Shown piece by piece: positions 1-8,501 of a stretch of 64,000 nt of DNA. Made by a program: the position numbers and the translations under genes. Location: positions 3,472,001-3,536,000 of the forward strand of contig NZ_AP022569.1 of the NCBI RefSeq assembly GCF_010727945.1, written 5' to 3'. This DNA comes from Mycobacterium cookii. GTDB taxonomy: Bacteria; Actinomycetota; Actinomycetes; Mycobacteriales; Mycobacteriaceae. The notes below the pieces were generated by a model. The model searched no databases and had not been told where the DNA came from. It saw only the letters and a program-made list of their open reading frames with translations. Positions within the stretch are counted from its first letter, which is position 1, and every line of letters begins with the position of its first letter.

Positions 1-1
1 T

Positions 2-1018
2 GCCCCCGCCACCGGCCCTCTGGTGGACAGCTACGGGCGGATCGCGACCGACCTGCGGGTGTCGCTGACCGACCGCTGCAATCTGCGCTGCACGTATTGC
101 ATGCCCGCCGTCGGCCTGCCGTGGTTGGGGGCCGAGCAGCTGCTCCGGACCGACGAGATCGTTAGGCTGCTCGGCATCGCCGTGACGCGGCTGGGCATCA
201 CCAAGGTGCGCTTCACCGGCGGAGAACCGTTGCTGGCCAAGCACTTAGAGGACGTGGTGGCATTTACTGCGACGCTGCAGCCGCGACCCGAAATCACGCT
301 GACCACCAACGGCGTTCTGTTGGCCGAACGTGCGGCGTCCCTGGCGCGGGCCGGGTTGAATCGGGTGAACGTGTCGCTGGACAGCGTCGACGAAACGAGT
401 TTCGCGGCGATCAGCCGCCGCCACCGGCTGGCCGACGTGCTGTCCGGCTTGGAGGCCGCCGACAGGGCGGGTCTGCGGCCGGTGAAGGTGAATGCCGTGC
501 TGGACCCGCGTACCGGCCTGGACGACGTGGTTCCGCTAATGCGCTACTGCCTGCGCCACGACTTCCAGCTGCGCATCATCGAGCAGATGCCGCTGGATGC
601 CGGTCACCAATGGCGGCGTGCGGACGCGGTGACGGCAGGCGACGTGCTGGCCCAGTTGCGCCGTCACGGCTTCGCGCTGGAGCCTGATCCCGTGGCGCGC
701 GGCGCGTCACCGGCTGAGCTGTGGCGCATCACCGACACCGCGACGGGCTCGACGGGGATGGTGGGTCTCATCGCGTCGGTGTCGCACCCGTTCTGCTCGA
801 CCTGTAATCGTGTCCGGCTGACCGCCGATGGGCAGCTGCGCAGCTGTTTGTTCGCCAACGAGGAGACCGATCTTCGGGGACTGTTGCGCGGCGACGCGAA
901 CGACGCCGCAGTCGAGGCCGCCTGGCGGACAGCGATGTGGGGGAAGCCGGCGGGCCACGGCATCAACGACCCGGACTTCGTCCAGCCGCGTCGCCCGATG
1001 AGCGCGATCGGCGGTTGA
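2..1018 (+). CDS. moaA: GTP 3',8-cyclase MoaA, 5' end outside window
   Basis: Radical-SAM enzyme that converts GTP to 3',8-cyclo-GTP, the first step of molybdenum cofactor synthesis, acting with MoaC. The N-terminal cluster motif CNLRCTYC and the C-terminal cluster cysteines (FCSTCNR, then RSC) are both present, and the protein ends in the double glycine typical of MoaA. A GTG at 23 could serve as start, but the frame stays open to the window edge and the residues before it (ATGPLVD) resemble the leader region of mycobacterial MoaA2, so I infer the true start lies upstream. moaD follows 1 bp after the stop. Confidence 0.95.
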   Translation, partial: APATGPLVDSYGRIATDLRVSLTDRCNLRCTYCMPAVGLPWLGAEQLLRTDEIVRLLGIAVTRLGITKVRFTGGEPLLAKHLEDVVAFTATLQPRPEITLTTNGVLLAERAASLARAGLNRVNVSLDSVDETSFAAISRRHRLADVLSGLEAADRAGLRPVKVNAVLDPRTGLDDVVPLMRYCLRHDFQLRIIEQMPLDAGHQWRRADAVTAGDVLAQLRRHGFALEPDPVARGASPAELWRITDTATGSTGMVGLIASVSHPFCSTCNRVRLTADGQLRSCLFANEETDLRGLLRGDANDAAVEAAWRTAMWGKPAGHGINDPDFVQPRRPMSAIGG

Positions 1019-1019
1019 C

Positions 1020-1280
1020 GTGACGAGCGAAATCGGCATCACGGTCAGGTATTTCGCGGCAGCACGCGCTGCCGTAGGATCCGACTCCGAGCAGCTGACC
1101 ATGCGGTCGGGCGCCACGGTCGACGATCTTGTGACCGGGTTGGGTGACCGCGACGGGGATTTGGCACGGGTGCTTTCGCAGTGCTCGTTCCTGCTGGACG
1201 GGATAGCGGTTCTGGACCGCGGCCAATCGCTGACGGCCGGCGACACCGTCGACGTCCTCCCCCCGTTTGCCGGCGGCTAG
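1020..1280 (+). CDS. moaD: Molybdopterin synthase small subunit MoaD
   Basis: Ubiquitin-like sulfur carrier of 86 residues whose C-terminal Gly-Gly (PPFAGG) is the thiocarboxylation site used by molybdopterin synthase. The GTG start lies directly behind the moaA stop, so the two are probably co-translated. Its partner subunit MoaE is the next gene but on the other strand, with the two stop codons separated by one base. Size and the terminal motif are fully typical. Confidence 0.93.
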   Translation: MTSEIGITVRYFAAARAAVGSDSEQLTMRSGATVDDLVTGLGDRDGDLARVLSQCSFLLDGIAVLDRGQSLTAGDTVDVLPPFAGG

Positions 1281-1281
1281 G

Positions 1282-1713
1282 TCAAGCGCAGTTGACCCAC
1301 TCGTCGGTGCCGTCGGCGAAGAACTGCCGCTTCCACACCGGCAGCCGTGCCTTGATCGCGTCGACCAGGTCCGCGCAGGTGGAGAACGCCGCTTGGCGAT
1401 GGTCGGCGGCGACCGCAACCACCAGCGCGGCCTCGCCGATCTCCAGCACACCGACCCGGTGACTCGCAGCAACCGCACGCACCCCGGCGGATTGTCCGGC
1501 GACCTCGGCCACCACCGCGGCAAGAACGTCGGGCGCCGACGGGTGGGCCGAGTATTCCAGCCGGAGCACCTCGCGTCCGTGGTCGTGGTCGCGGATCATC
1601 CCGACAAACCCGACCACGGCCCCCGCGGCCGGATGGCTCACCAGGTCTTGGTGCTCGGCGAGCACAATCGGTTGATCCGTCAGCACGGCACGCACTACCA
1701 GCGTCATCGCCAC
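1282..1713 (-). CDS. moaE: Molybdopterin synthase catalytic subunit MoaE
   Basis: Large subunit of molybdopterin synthase (143 residues), which transfers sulfur from MoaD to precursor Z. Visible family features are the [14 protein letters not shown] segment near residue 35 and the C-terminal [14 protein letters not shown], which holds the catalytic lysine region. It is inverted relative to all other cofactor genes here, convergent with moaD and divergent from moeA with only 20 bp between starts, so its promoter must overlap the moeA 5' end. Confidence 0.94.
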   Translation of the reverse strand: MAMTLVVRAVLTDQPIVLAEHQDLVSHPAAGAVVGFVGMIRDHDHGREVLRLEYSAHPSAPDVLAAVVAEVAGQSAGVRAVAASHRVGVLEIGEAALVVAVAADHRQAAFSTCADLVDAIKARLPVWKRQFFADGTDEWVNCA

Positions 1714-1733
1714 CCACTATATTGACGAACACC

Positions 1734-2939
1734 ATGCGGTCTGTTGAGGAACATCAACGCATTGTCGCCGAGCTGATCACGGCCCGACCCGCCCGCACGC
1801 TCGCGCTCGCCGATGCCGAGGGTCTTGTGCTGGCCGAGGACGTGACAGCGACCCTCGACTTGCCGGTCTTCGACAACTCCGCGATGGATGGTTACGCAGT
1901 GCGCGCCGAGGACGTCGTCGCGGCCACAGCTGCGTCACCCGTGAAACTGACTGTGGCCGAGGATATTCCGGCCGGCTGCAGCGACATTCTAATCCTCGAG
2001 CCAAAGACGGCGCATCGGATCATGACCGGCGCGCCGATCCCGGACGGGGCGACCGCGGTGGTGGCCGTGGAGGCAACCGACGGGCGAACCGACGTCGTGA
2101 GCATCACCGCGCCCAGCGCCGAGGGCGGCTATATCCGCCGCGCCGGCGAGGATGTCACCACAGGCGCCACGGTGCTACGGGCCGGTCAGGTCGTCACGCC
2201 GGCCGTGATCGGGCTGGCCGCGGCGTTGGGATTGCCTGTGCTGACCGTGATTCCGCGTCAACGGGTGCTGGTGATTTCGACCGGCTCTGAGTTGGTGGAC
2301 CCGGGTAAACCGTTGCGGCCCGGCCAGATCTACGAGTCCAACGCCGTCATGCTGGCCGCCGCGATCCGCGAGGCCGGCGCCGAGGTGGTCGCCGTGGCGA
2401 CTGCGAGCGACGACGTCGCGGAGTTCACCGCGTTGCTGGACCGCTACGCCGCCGAGTCGGATCTGATCATCACCAGCGGCGGCGTCAGCGCCGGCGCCTA
2501 CGAAGTCGTCAAGGACGCATTCGGCCGAACCGGTGATCAGGGCGTCGAATTCGCCAAGGTGGCGATGCAGCCGGGCATGCCGCAGGGCGCAGGGCGGGTG
2601 GCCGGCAAACCCATCGTCACGGTGCCCGGCAACCCGGTCAGCGTGCTGGTGTCCTTCGAGGTGTTCATCCGCCCGCCGCTGCGCTCCGCCATGAGGCTGC
2701 CCGATGCGGAGCGGCCGCGCCGGTCCGCGGTGTTGACCGAGACACTGACCGCGCCGGCCGGCAAACGGCAGTTTCGTCGCGGCATCTTCGATGACGCCGC
2801 GGGCACTGTAGCGAGTCAGGGCCCACCGGGGTCGCACCACCTGCGGTGGCTGGCGTCGTCGAACTGCCTGCTGGACTTCCCGGTCGACGTCACCCAGATA
2901 CCGGCCGGCGATCACATCGAGATCTGGGACCTGCGCTAG
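1734..2939 (+). CDS. moeA: Molybdopterin molybdenumtransferase MoeA
   Basis: Inserts molybdate into adenylated molybdopterin. The 401-residue protein has the signature MDGYAVRAED near residue 50, ISTGSELVDPG in the middle, TSGGVSAGAYEVVKD in the MoCF_biosynth domain, and VPGNPVSVLVSFE near the end. The ATG at 1734 (MRSVEEHQ) matches the usual N-terminus better than an in-frame TTG 12 bp upstream. moaC follows after 12 bp, so moeA-moaC-mog look like one transcript. Confidence 0.94.
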   Translation: MRSVEEHQRIVAELITARPARTLALADAEGLVLAEDVTATLDLPVFDNSAMDGYAVRAEDVVAATAASPVKLTVAEDIPAGCSDILILEPKTAHRIMTGAPIPDGATAVVAVEATDGRTDVVSITAPSAEGGYIRRAGEDVTTGATVLRAGQVVTPAVIGLAAALGLPVLTVIPRQRVLVISTGSELVDPGKPLRPGQIYESNAVMLAAAIREAGAEVVAVATASDDVAEFTALLDRYAAESDLIITSGGVSAGAYEVVKDAFGRTGDQGVEFAKVAMQPGMPQGAGRVAGKPIVTVPGNPVSVLVSFEVFIRPPLRSAMRLPDAERPRRSAVLTETLTAPAGKRQFRRGIFDDAAGTVASQGPPGSHHLRWLASSNCLLDFPVDVTQIPAGDHIEIWDLR

Positions 2940-2951
2940 ACACCTGACAGA

Positions 2952-3437
2952 ATGACACCCGTGGCTGAATCCGGTCCGCTCTCGCACATCGACGATCACG
3001 GTGCGGCTCGCATGGTCGACGTCACCGACAAGACGCCCTCGCACCGCACCGCGGTTGCCGCGGGCACGCTTCGCACCACCGCGGAGGTGGTGCAGTTGAT
3101 CTCGACGGGTGGACTGGCCAAAGGTGACGCGCTGGCCACCGCGCGCGTCGCGGGGATTCTGGCGGCCAAACGCACCAGCGAGCTCATCCCGCTATGCCAC
3201 CAGCTGGAATTAACCGGCGTCGAAGTCGAATTCACCATCGGCGAAACAGATGTCGACATCACCGCGACGGTGCGCAGCACCGATCGCACCGGGGTTGAGA
3301 TGGAGGCACTGACCGCGGTGAGTGTGGCGGCGCTGACGCTCTACGACATGGTCAAAGCGGTGGATCCGGCGGCGCGCATCGACGACGTCAGGGTGTTGCG
3401 CAAGGACGGCGGCCGCCACGGGTCGTGGGTGCGATGA
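2952..3437 (+). CDS. moaC: Cyclic pyranopterin monophosphate synthase MoaC
   Basis: Converts 3',8-cyclo-GTP to cyclic pyranopterin monophosphate, the step after MoaA. The 161-residue protein shows the core family segments: LSHIDDHGAARMVDV near the N-terminus, KRTSELIPLCHQL around residue 75, and TGVEMEALTAVSVAALTLYDM near residue 115. The stop overlaps the start of the following mog-type gene (ATGA), consistent with translational coupling. Confidence 0.95.
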   Translation: MTPVAESGPLSHIDDHGAARMVDVTDKTPSHRTAVAAGTLRTTAEVVQLISTGGLAKGDALATARVAGILAAKRTSELIPLCHQLELTGVEVEFTIGETDVDITATVRSTDRTGVEMEALTAVSVAALTLYDMVKAVDPAARIDDVRVLRKDGGRHGSWVR

Positions 3438-3919
3438 CGGTACGCCGGTCTGCGCGTGTCATCGTCGCGTCGACTCGCGCATCGGCCGGGGCCTACGAGG
3501 ACCGGTGCGGGCCGCTGATAGTCGAATGGATTGAACGGCAAGGGTTCTCGTCGACTGAACCAGTCGTGGTCAGCGATGGTGACCCGGTCGGCGACGCGTT
3601 GCGTGCGGCGATCGCCGATGGTGTCGACCTGGTGATCACCTCCGGCGGAACCGGCATCTCGCCGACGGACGCCACCCCCGCGCAGACGGCGGCATTGCTC
3701 GACTACGAAATCCCGGGCCTGGCCGACGCGATCCGGCGGTCCGGCCTGCCGAAGGTTCCGACGTCGGTGCTGTCCCGCGGTGTCTGCGGGGTGGCCGGGC
3801 GCACGCTGGTGGTCAACTTGCCGGGGTCACCGGGTGGTGTGCGCGACGGCCTGGGGGTGCTCACCGACGTGCTTGCCCATGCTCTCGACCAGATCGCGGG
3901 CCACGACCACCGGCCTTAA
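3434..3919 (+). CDS. mog: Molybdopterin adenylyltransferase family protein (Mog/MoaB type)
   Basis: MoCF_biosynth-fold protein of 161 residues that would activate molybdopterin as its adenylate before MoeA acts. The pterin-binding motif TSGGTGISPTDATP and the NLPGSPGGVRDGL segment are clear. The ATG at 3434 overlaps the moaC stop by 4 bp and is preferred to a GTG 9 bp upstream. The stop TAA is shared base-for-base (TTAA) with the stop of the convergent permease gene. MoaB-type and Mog-type members are hard to separate by eye. Confidence 0.9.
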   Translation: MTVRRSARVIVASTRASAGAYEDRCGPLIVEWIERQGFSSTEPVVVSDGDPVGDALRAAIADGVDLVITSGGTGISPTDATPAQTAALLDYEIPGLADAIRRSGLPKVPTSVLSRGVCGVAGRTLVVNLPGSPGGVRDGLGVLTDVLAHALDQIAGHDHRP

Positions 3920-5100
3920 GCGGCAGTGCGGTTGGCGCGCCTCAACCCGATAGCGCGGACCAGCCACCAGACCGCCAGCGCGCCCACCAGGGCGACGGCC
4001 AGGTTGCTCAGGAAGCCGACGATGCCGACCGCGACCGCCAGCGCCCAATGCGCGAGGTGGCGTAGGTCTTTCAGCAGCGTGATGTGCAACAGGCCGGCGA
4101 CCATCAGCAGACCCGCCAGGATGGGCACCGGAAAGCCGGACAGCGCCGTGGTCATCGTCGCCCCCAACGCCAGCGCGAGCGCGATCACCACACCGCCGAG
4201 CATGACCGGTGCGCCGCCGCTGCGGGCGCCGAAGGCGCGGTGTGCGGTCATGCCGCCGGCGCCGTGGCACACCGGCATTCCGCTGATGCCACCGGCGAAC
4301 AGGTTGGCTACGCCGATCGTGATGGCCAGCCGCCCGGGACGAACCCGGTAGGCGGCATCCCCGAAGTATGTGCGCGCGGTGTCGGCGGTGGCCAGACACG
4401 AATTGGCGAAGGACAACGGCACCTGGGGGAGCACCAATGCGACTGCAGCCGCGGCGAATGCGGCCCGGCTCAGATGCGGGGTATGCACCGCCGACGGACC
4501 GAACGTCACCGAACCGTGAAACGTCAGCGCCATCGCGACCACGGCCACGAGAACGAGGAGCAGGGCGATCTCGCGATGCCGAAAGACCAACGCCACCAGG
4601 ATGACGACAAGCGTGGCACCCGCCAGCCACCAGAATGAATGTCGATGATCGGCAAAGGCTTTGGGTGTCGCGGACACCAGCCGCCACGCCAGCTGGCAAA
4701 AGAGCAGCCCCACGGACAGCTGAATGCCGCGGATGATCGGATGCGGGAACACTTTCGCGACCCGATCCAACAGCCCCGACGCGCCGAGCACGACAAAAAT
4801 CATCCCCATCAGCAGCGCGCCCGCGGCGATGTCGTCGGCGCCGAAGCCATGTGCGATCGCGATCGCACCGAATGCCTTCAGCGGTTGGACCGGCACCGGA
4901 AGTCGATAGACCAGGCCGGCGACGACATACAACAGTCCGGCCGGCAACAGCACCGCGGTCGGAGTCAGGCCGTTCTTCACGATCAACGCCACGGCAATCG
5001 GCACCAGGACACCGAGATCACCTACGGCTCCGGCACATTCGGCCCAGTCGAACCGGAACGACTTCACCGGCTCCAACTGCGGCGCAGTCGTGCTCACCAT
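3916..5100 (-). CDS. MOT1-family molybdate/sulfate permease
   Basis: Multi-pass membrane protein of 394 residues with about ten hydrophobic helices. It has the hallmarks of the SulP-related MOT1 (MFS_MOT1) group: AECAGAVGDLGVLVPI at the N-terminus, PVQPLKAFGAIA near residue 70, and SGMPVCHGAGGMTAHRAFGARSG near residue 275. The position beside five cofactor biosynthesis genes supports molybdate as the substrate, although sulfate cannot be excluded. The ATG start is in a good context. Confidence 0.88.
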   Translation of the reverse strand: MVSTTAPQLEPVKSFRFDWAECAGAVGDLGVLVPIAVALIVKNGLTPTAVLLPAGLLYVVAGLVYRLPVPVQPLKAFGAIAIAHGFGADDIAAGALLMGMIFVVLGASGLLDRVAKVFPHPIIRGIQLSVGLLFCQLAWRLVSATPKAFADHRHSFWWLAGATLVVILVALVFRHREIALLLVLVAVVAMALTFHGSVTFGPSAVHTPHLSRAAFAAAAVALVLPQVPLSFANSCLATADTARTYFGDAAYRVRPGRLAITIGVANLFAGGISGMPVCHGAGGMTAHRAFGARSGGAPVMLGGVVIALALALGATMTTALSGFPVPILAGLLMVAGLLHITLLKDLRHLAHWALAVAVGIVGFLSNLAVALVGALAVWWLVRAIGLRRANRTAA

Positions 5101-5281
5101 GCCGACACTCTAATTCAGCGCACGTCGTTTGCACGAGATGCCCGCCGGATGGATGCGGCTTGACCGGTTTCGAAGCAGTACGAAATCGCTTGTGAGAGAT
5201 AGTATTGTGCCCAATCATCACGGCGAGTAGGGTTAGCGTCCCAAAGCGCAGGAAGTCCCAACCCAACGTAAGGGGAACGCC

Positions 5282-5587
5282 GTGCGACAACCTGAGCTAA
5301 CCAGTCTCATCGGCCTGCGAGACAGCGACGGGGACCGGCTCCTTCTCCTCCGCGTGGATCGGCCGGACGGGACCCGCGGCTACATGCTGAGGGTTGGAAC
5401 GGGAAAAGTGTTCCTGACTGCCGGCGATCTGAAAGGCCTGAGCAGCGTCATTCGGTACGAGCTGGTGTCGGCGAACCAGTTCCGACTCCTCGGTCGGCTG
5501 ATCTGGCTCCTGATCTTGTGCGCAACGGTGTGGTTCCTGACATCGGAAGTCACCGGGCCGTTGTTTGCGTACCCCTGGTCGAACTGA
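5282..5587 (+). CDS. Small membrane protein of unknown function
   Basis: A 101-residue protein with a GTG start preceded by AAGGGG at a good distance. The first 65 residues are charged and soluble, and one membrane helix follows (LLGRLIWLLILCATVWFL), with a short C-terminal tail. I do not recognise a family. It is flanked by a 180-bp upstream gap and a convergent transpeptidase gene, so it is probably transcribed alone. Confidence 0.65.
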   Translation: MRQPELTSLIGLRDSDGDRLLLLRVDRPDGTRGYMLRVGTGKVFLTAGDLKGLSSVIRYELVSANQFRLLGRLIWLLILCATVWFLTSEVTGPLFAYPWSN

Positions 5588-5616
5588 GCAGGGAATCTCC
5601 TCGCAGCGCCGCGAGC

Positions 5617-6498
5617 TTAGAGCTGCCAGTCGTTCGAGCCGTCGTGCCTTGAGTAGGTGCCGCCCCCGGAGTTGACCACCACGATGGGATCGCCGGCGTT
5701 GAAGTTGTCGAAGAACCATTTCGCGTTGGTCGGGCTGATGTTGATGCAGCCATGACTGACGTCGCGCTTGCCCTGGTCATCCACCGACCAGGGAGCGCTG
5801 TGGACGAAGTCGCCGCTGTCGTCGAACCGGACGGCCAGCTCGACCGTCGTCTTGTAGCCGTACGTCGAGCTGACCGGAACGCCGTAGGTCGAGGAATCCA
5901 TCACGACCGTCGGCAGCTTCTCTTGCACGTAGTAGGTGCCGTTCGGGGTCTGGTGGCCGCCGGACGCCATTCCCATCGACATGGGAATGGTCTTCTCCAC
6001 GGCCCCGTTGCGGGTGACGGTCAGCTGGTGTGTGGCGTCGTCGGCCGTGGCCACCAGGGTGTCGCCGGTTTGGAAGTTGGAGACTGTGCCACCCGCGTCG
6101 ACGGTCACGGCGGTGTGCGCGGGCCAGAAGCTCAGCGGGCGCCACCGCAGCTGCGTGGGCTTCATCCAGTAGAACTTGCCGGGAACCGGCGGGACCGACG
6201 AGATGTGGACGGCGTTTTCGGCTGCACCGGCATCGTCGACGAGCCCCGGGAAGTTGATGATGATCGGCTGGCCCACACCCACCGTCGCGCCGTTGGCAGG
6301 AACGAGTCTCGGCGGCCCGAAAGGTGCCGTGCCGGTGAACGGTGTCGGGTCCTGCCCCGGACCGGGACCCCCTGGATCGCCGGGAGGCGGATCCGCCAGC
6401 GCCGTACCTGCGCCCAGCATCAGCACCCAGCCGAATACCGAAACCACCCCGACTGCCCGTAGAGCGGCGGAAAGGCTTGCTCTCGTCCAGCCCGACAT
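5617..6498 (-). CDS. L,D-transpeptidase, LdtA-like
   Basis: Exported cell-wall enzyme of 293 residues that would make 3-3 peptidoglycan cross-links. A signal peptide ends near ALADP, a Pro/Gly-rich linker follows, then an Ig-like domain starting around [11 protein letters not shown], and the YkuD catalytic domain. The catalytic stretch HSAPWS then SHGCINIS supplies His and the nucleophilic Cys. Order and spacing resemble M. tuberculosis LdtA. The ATG at 6498 is chosen because GGAGGG lies 7 bp upstream; a longer in-frame ATG at 6546 lacks this. Confidence 0.9.
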   Translation of the reverse strand: MSGWTRASLSAALRAVGVVSVFGWVLMLGAGTALADPPPGDPGGPGPGQDPTPFTGTAPFGPPRLVPANGATVGVGQPIIINFPGLVDDAGAAENAVHISSVPPVPGKFYWMKPTQLRWRPLSFWPAHTAVTVDAGGTVSNFQTGDTLVATADDATHQLTVTRNGAVEKTIPMSMGMASGGHQTPNGTYYVQEKLPTVVMDSSTYGVPVSSTYGYKTTVELAVRFDDSGDFVHSAPWSVDDQGKRDVSHGCINISPTNAKWFFDNFNAGDPIVVVNSGGGTYSRHDGSNDWQL

Positions 6499-6604
6499 AT
6501 ATGTCCCTCCAGTCGCTTCGTCGAGACAGTCTTCCACAGCGCCCAAGCCGACTAGTTCTTTGTCGCGTGGCGCCGCGATCGAGCGGCTGGTGCGCGGTGG
6601 GGTG

Positions 6605-7729
6605 CTACTGCCTCGGCGCCACGGCGGTCTGCGCGTCGTGGCGGGTCGTGAGGAGGAATTGATTGGGGACGGAGAGCTTGAGGACGGTCCGGACCGTCTG
6701 CAGATACTGCCGGGTCAGCGATCCGGTGGCGTAAGGCAGGTCGTACTTCTCGCACAAAGCTCTGATGCGCGTCGACATTGCGGCATAACGGTTGCTGGGC
6801 AGGTCCGGGAACAGGTGGTGTTCGATCTGGTAGCACAGGTTGCCACTCATGAATGCCAGCAGCGGCCCCGCGCGGAAGTTCGCCGACCCGAGCATCTGCC
6901 GGAGATACCAGTCGGGCTTCGTCTCGCCATCCAGCACATCGGGAGTGAACTTTTCGGCTCCGTCGGGAAAGTGGCCACAGAAGATGACCAGATACGTCCA
7001 AAGATTGCGAGCCACGTTGGCGGTGAAGTTTGCCGCCATCGTACGTCGCCAGCCCCGCCAGCTGAGTAGCGGAAAGACGAGGTAATCCTTGCCGGTTTGG
7101 CGGGCGATCTTGCGGTATAAGGCTTTCGTCTGCAGCGACTTCGCTGCATCTGTTGTGACACGGGCTCGTTCGGAGTGCAGGCCATGGCGTGCGATGCCCC
7201 ATTCGAAACCTATGGCCAACACCAGCATTCGCAGTAACTGCACTAGATGACCCGGATTCCAGGGCTGATCGCGGGTTACCCGCAGGACGCCGAATCCGAG
7301 ATCGTCATCCACGCCGACGACGTTGGCGAACATGTGATGGCGGTAATTGTGGGAGTAGCGCCACTGCGACGAAACTCCCGCCATGTCCCATTCCCAGGTG
7401 GTGGAGTGGATCTCGGGGTCATTCATCCAATCCCATTGACCGTGGCCGATGTTGTGCCCGAGTTCCATGTTCTCGATGCTCTTCGCGACGGCGAGCATCG
7501 CCGTGCCCAGAATCCAGCCAAGGCGCTTCCTGCTTGCCCATAACACGAGTCGGCTACCCGCCGCCAACGCCCGCTGCAGCCGGATTGCCTGAAGTATGTA
7601 GTGCGCGTCTCGCTCGCCCCTCGACTCCTCGATATCGGCCCTGATTGCGTCGAGCTCGCGACTCAATTCCTCGACGTCGGCCTGGGTGAGGTGGGCGTAA
7701 GCCCTGATGTCGGTAATCGCCACGGCCAT
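6605..7729 (-). CDS. Membrane fatty-acid desaturase, DesA3-like
   Basis: Non-heme diiron acyl-CoA or acyl-lipid desaturase of 374 residues. The three histidine boxes are present: GHNIGHGQ near residue 91, HNYRHH near residue 128, and QIEHHLFP near residue 305. Family members insert the delta-9 double bond and need an electron-transfer partner, but no ferredoxin reductase gene is adjacent. It is preceded by a 400-bp gap and followed 106 bp later by the transpeptidase gene on the same strand. Confidence 0.9.
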   Translation of the reverse strand: MAVAITDIRAYAHLTQADVEELSRELDAIRADIEESRGERDAHYILQAIRLQRALAAGSRLVLWASRKRLGWILGTAMLAVAKSIENMELGHNIGHGQWDWMNDPEIHSTTWEWDMAGVSSQWRYSHNYRHHMFANVVGVDDDLGFGVLRVTRDQPWNPGHLVQLLRMLVLAIGFEWGIARHGLHSERARVTTDAAKSLQTKALYRKIARQTGKDYLVFPLLSWRGWRRTMAANFTANVARNLWTYLVIFCGHFPDGAEKFTPDVLDGETKPDWYLRQMLGSANFRAGPLLAFMSGNLCYQIEHHLFPDLPSNRYAAMSTRIRALCEKYDLPYATGSLTRQYLQTVRTVLKLSVPNQFLLTTRHDAQTAVAPRQ

Positions 7730-8129
7730 TCCTCTAGATGTCGTCCCTTAGCTGGCGATTGGGCAGGACCGCTTCGGAAGCGCAGCGACCATGTCGTCCG
7801 GGACCTTCGGCGCACCAGGTTTCGCGCACGGCATACACAGCGACCTCCGTGAGCATCAAGGCTCAATCTGGGCGGTGCTGTTGCGCGTTCCGTGCCGCGG
7901 ACTCAGATCAGGCGGCGGCAGCGGTCCCAGGCCGGCTGTGTTGTCAGCACTCTCCAGAAAACGCCCCGAACGCCAAGTTGTCAATCGCTGCGGACAAGCG
8001 ACTACCCTACGCATCGACACATTTCTCGCCTCCCATGGGGACCGAAATCCAAACCGGCCGTAATGATTTCAGTGTGGGCGCGACCACCGCTGCCACCGCC
8101 CGGCCGGAGCCCCTGCGGAGACGCGAGCG
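7730..8129. other. Gene-free interval upstream of the desaturase
   Basis: About 400 bp lie between the desaturase start and the stop of the small acidic protein gene. Reading frames here are Arg/Pro-rich and have no recognisable domain. A TTGTCA hexamer at 7978 is followed 19 bp later by TACCCT, which is only a weak promoter-like pair. I see no convincing gene, RNA or repeat. Confidence 0.4.
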
Positions 8130-8306
8130 CTAATCGGGCGGCTCGTCTTCCGACACCCGGACGGGAGCAGCGTCTTCCCTGTCGCTGGGTTTGCCGGGAA
8201 CACCCTCCGCTTCGCGTTCATTGGCAACCTTCTCATCGAGGTCATCGACGATGCTCTTCAGCTCGTCAGCCCGACTGAGCGGGTCTTCATTTACGGGTTC
8301 CGTCAT
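8130..8306 (-). CDS. Small acidic protein of unknown function
   Basis: A 58-residue highly charged protein (MTEPVNEDPLSRADELKSI) with a short predicted helix (ADELKSIVDDLDEKVANERE) and a disordered acidic tail. GGAAG lies just before the ATG at 8306; another in-frame ATG at 8321 is possible. No family is recognised. Coding quality is plausible but the gene is short, so confidence is limited. Confidence 0.5.
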   Translation of the reverse strand: MTEPVNEDPLSRADELKSIVDDLDEKVANEREAEGVPGKPSDREDAAPVRVSEDEPPD

Positions 8307-8501
8307 ATCGCTTCCGTTCATCTGCCAGGCCCCCTCAAGGCGAACAATGGCGCGGTATACCCTTCCGCGCACGTTGGTAACCCGTCGACCACGTCCTCGA
8401 CGACGCTGCCTGCTGCGGCGGCGAAACAGCGGTGCCTGCCGTCCACACGATGGGACCCGCCGTCCGTTTCCCGACGGAATTGCCGGGGTACCACCTGTGC
8501 C

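Noticed and set aside
7738..8133. Plus-strand 131-codon frame upstream of the small acidic gene
   Set aside because: No ribosome-binding site, Arg/Ala-rich composition and no domain; treated as non-coding.
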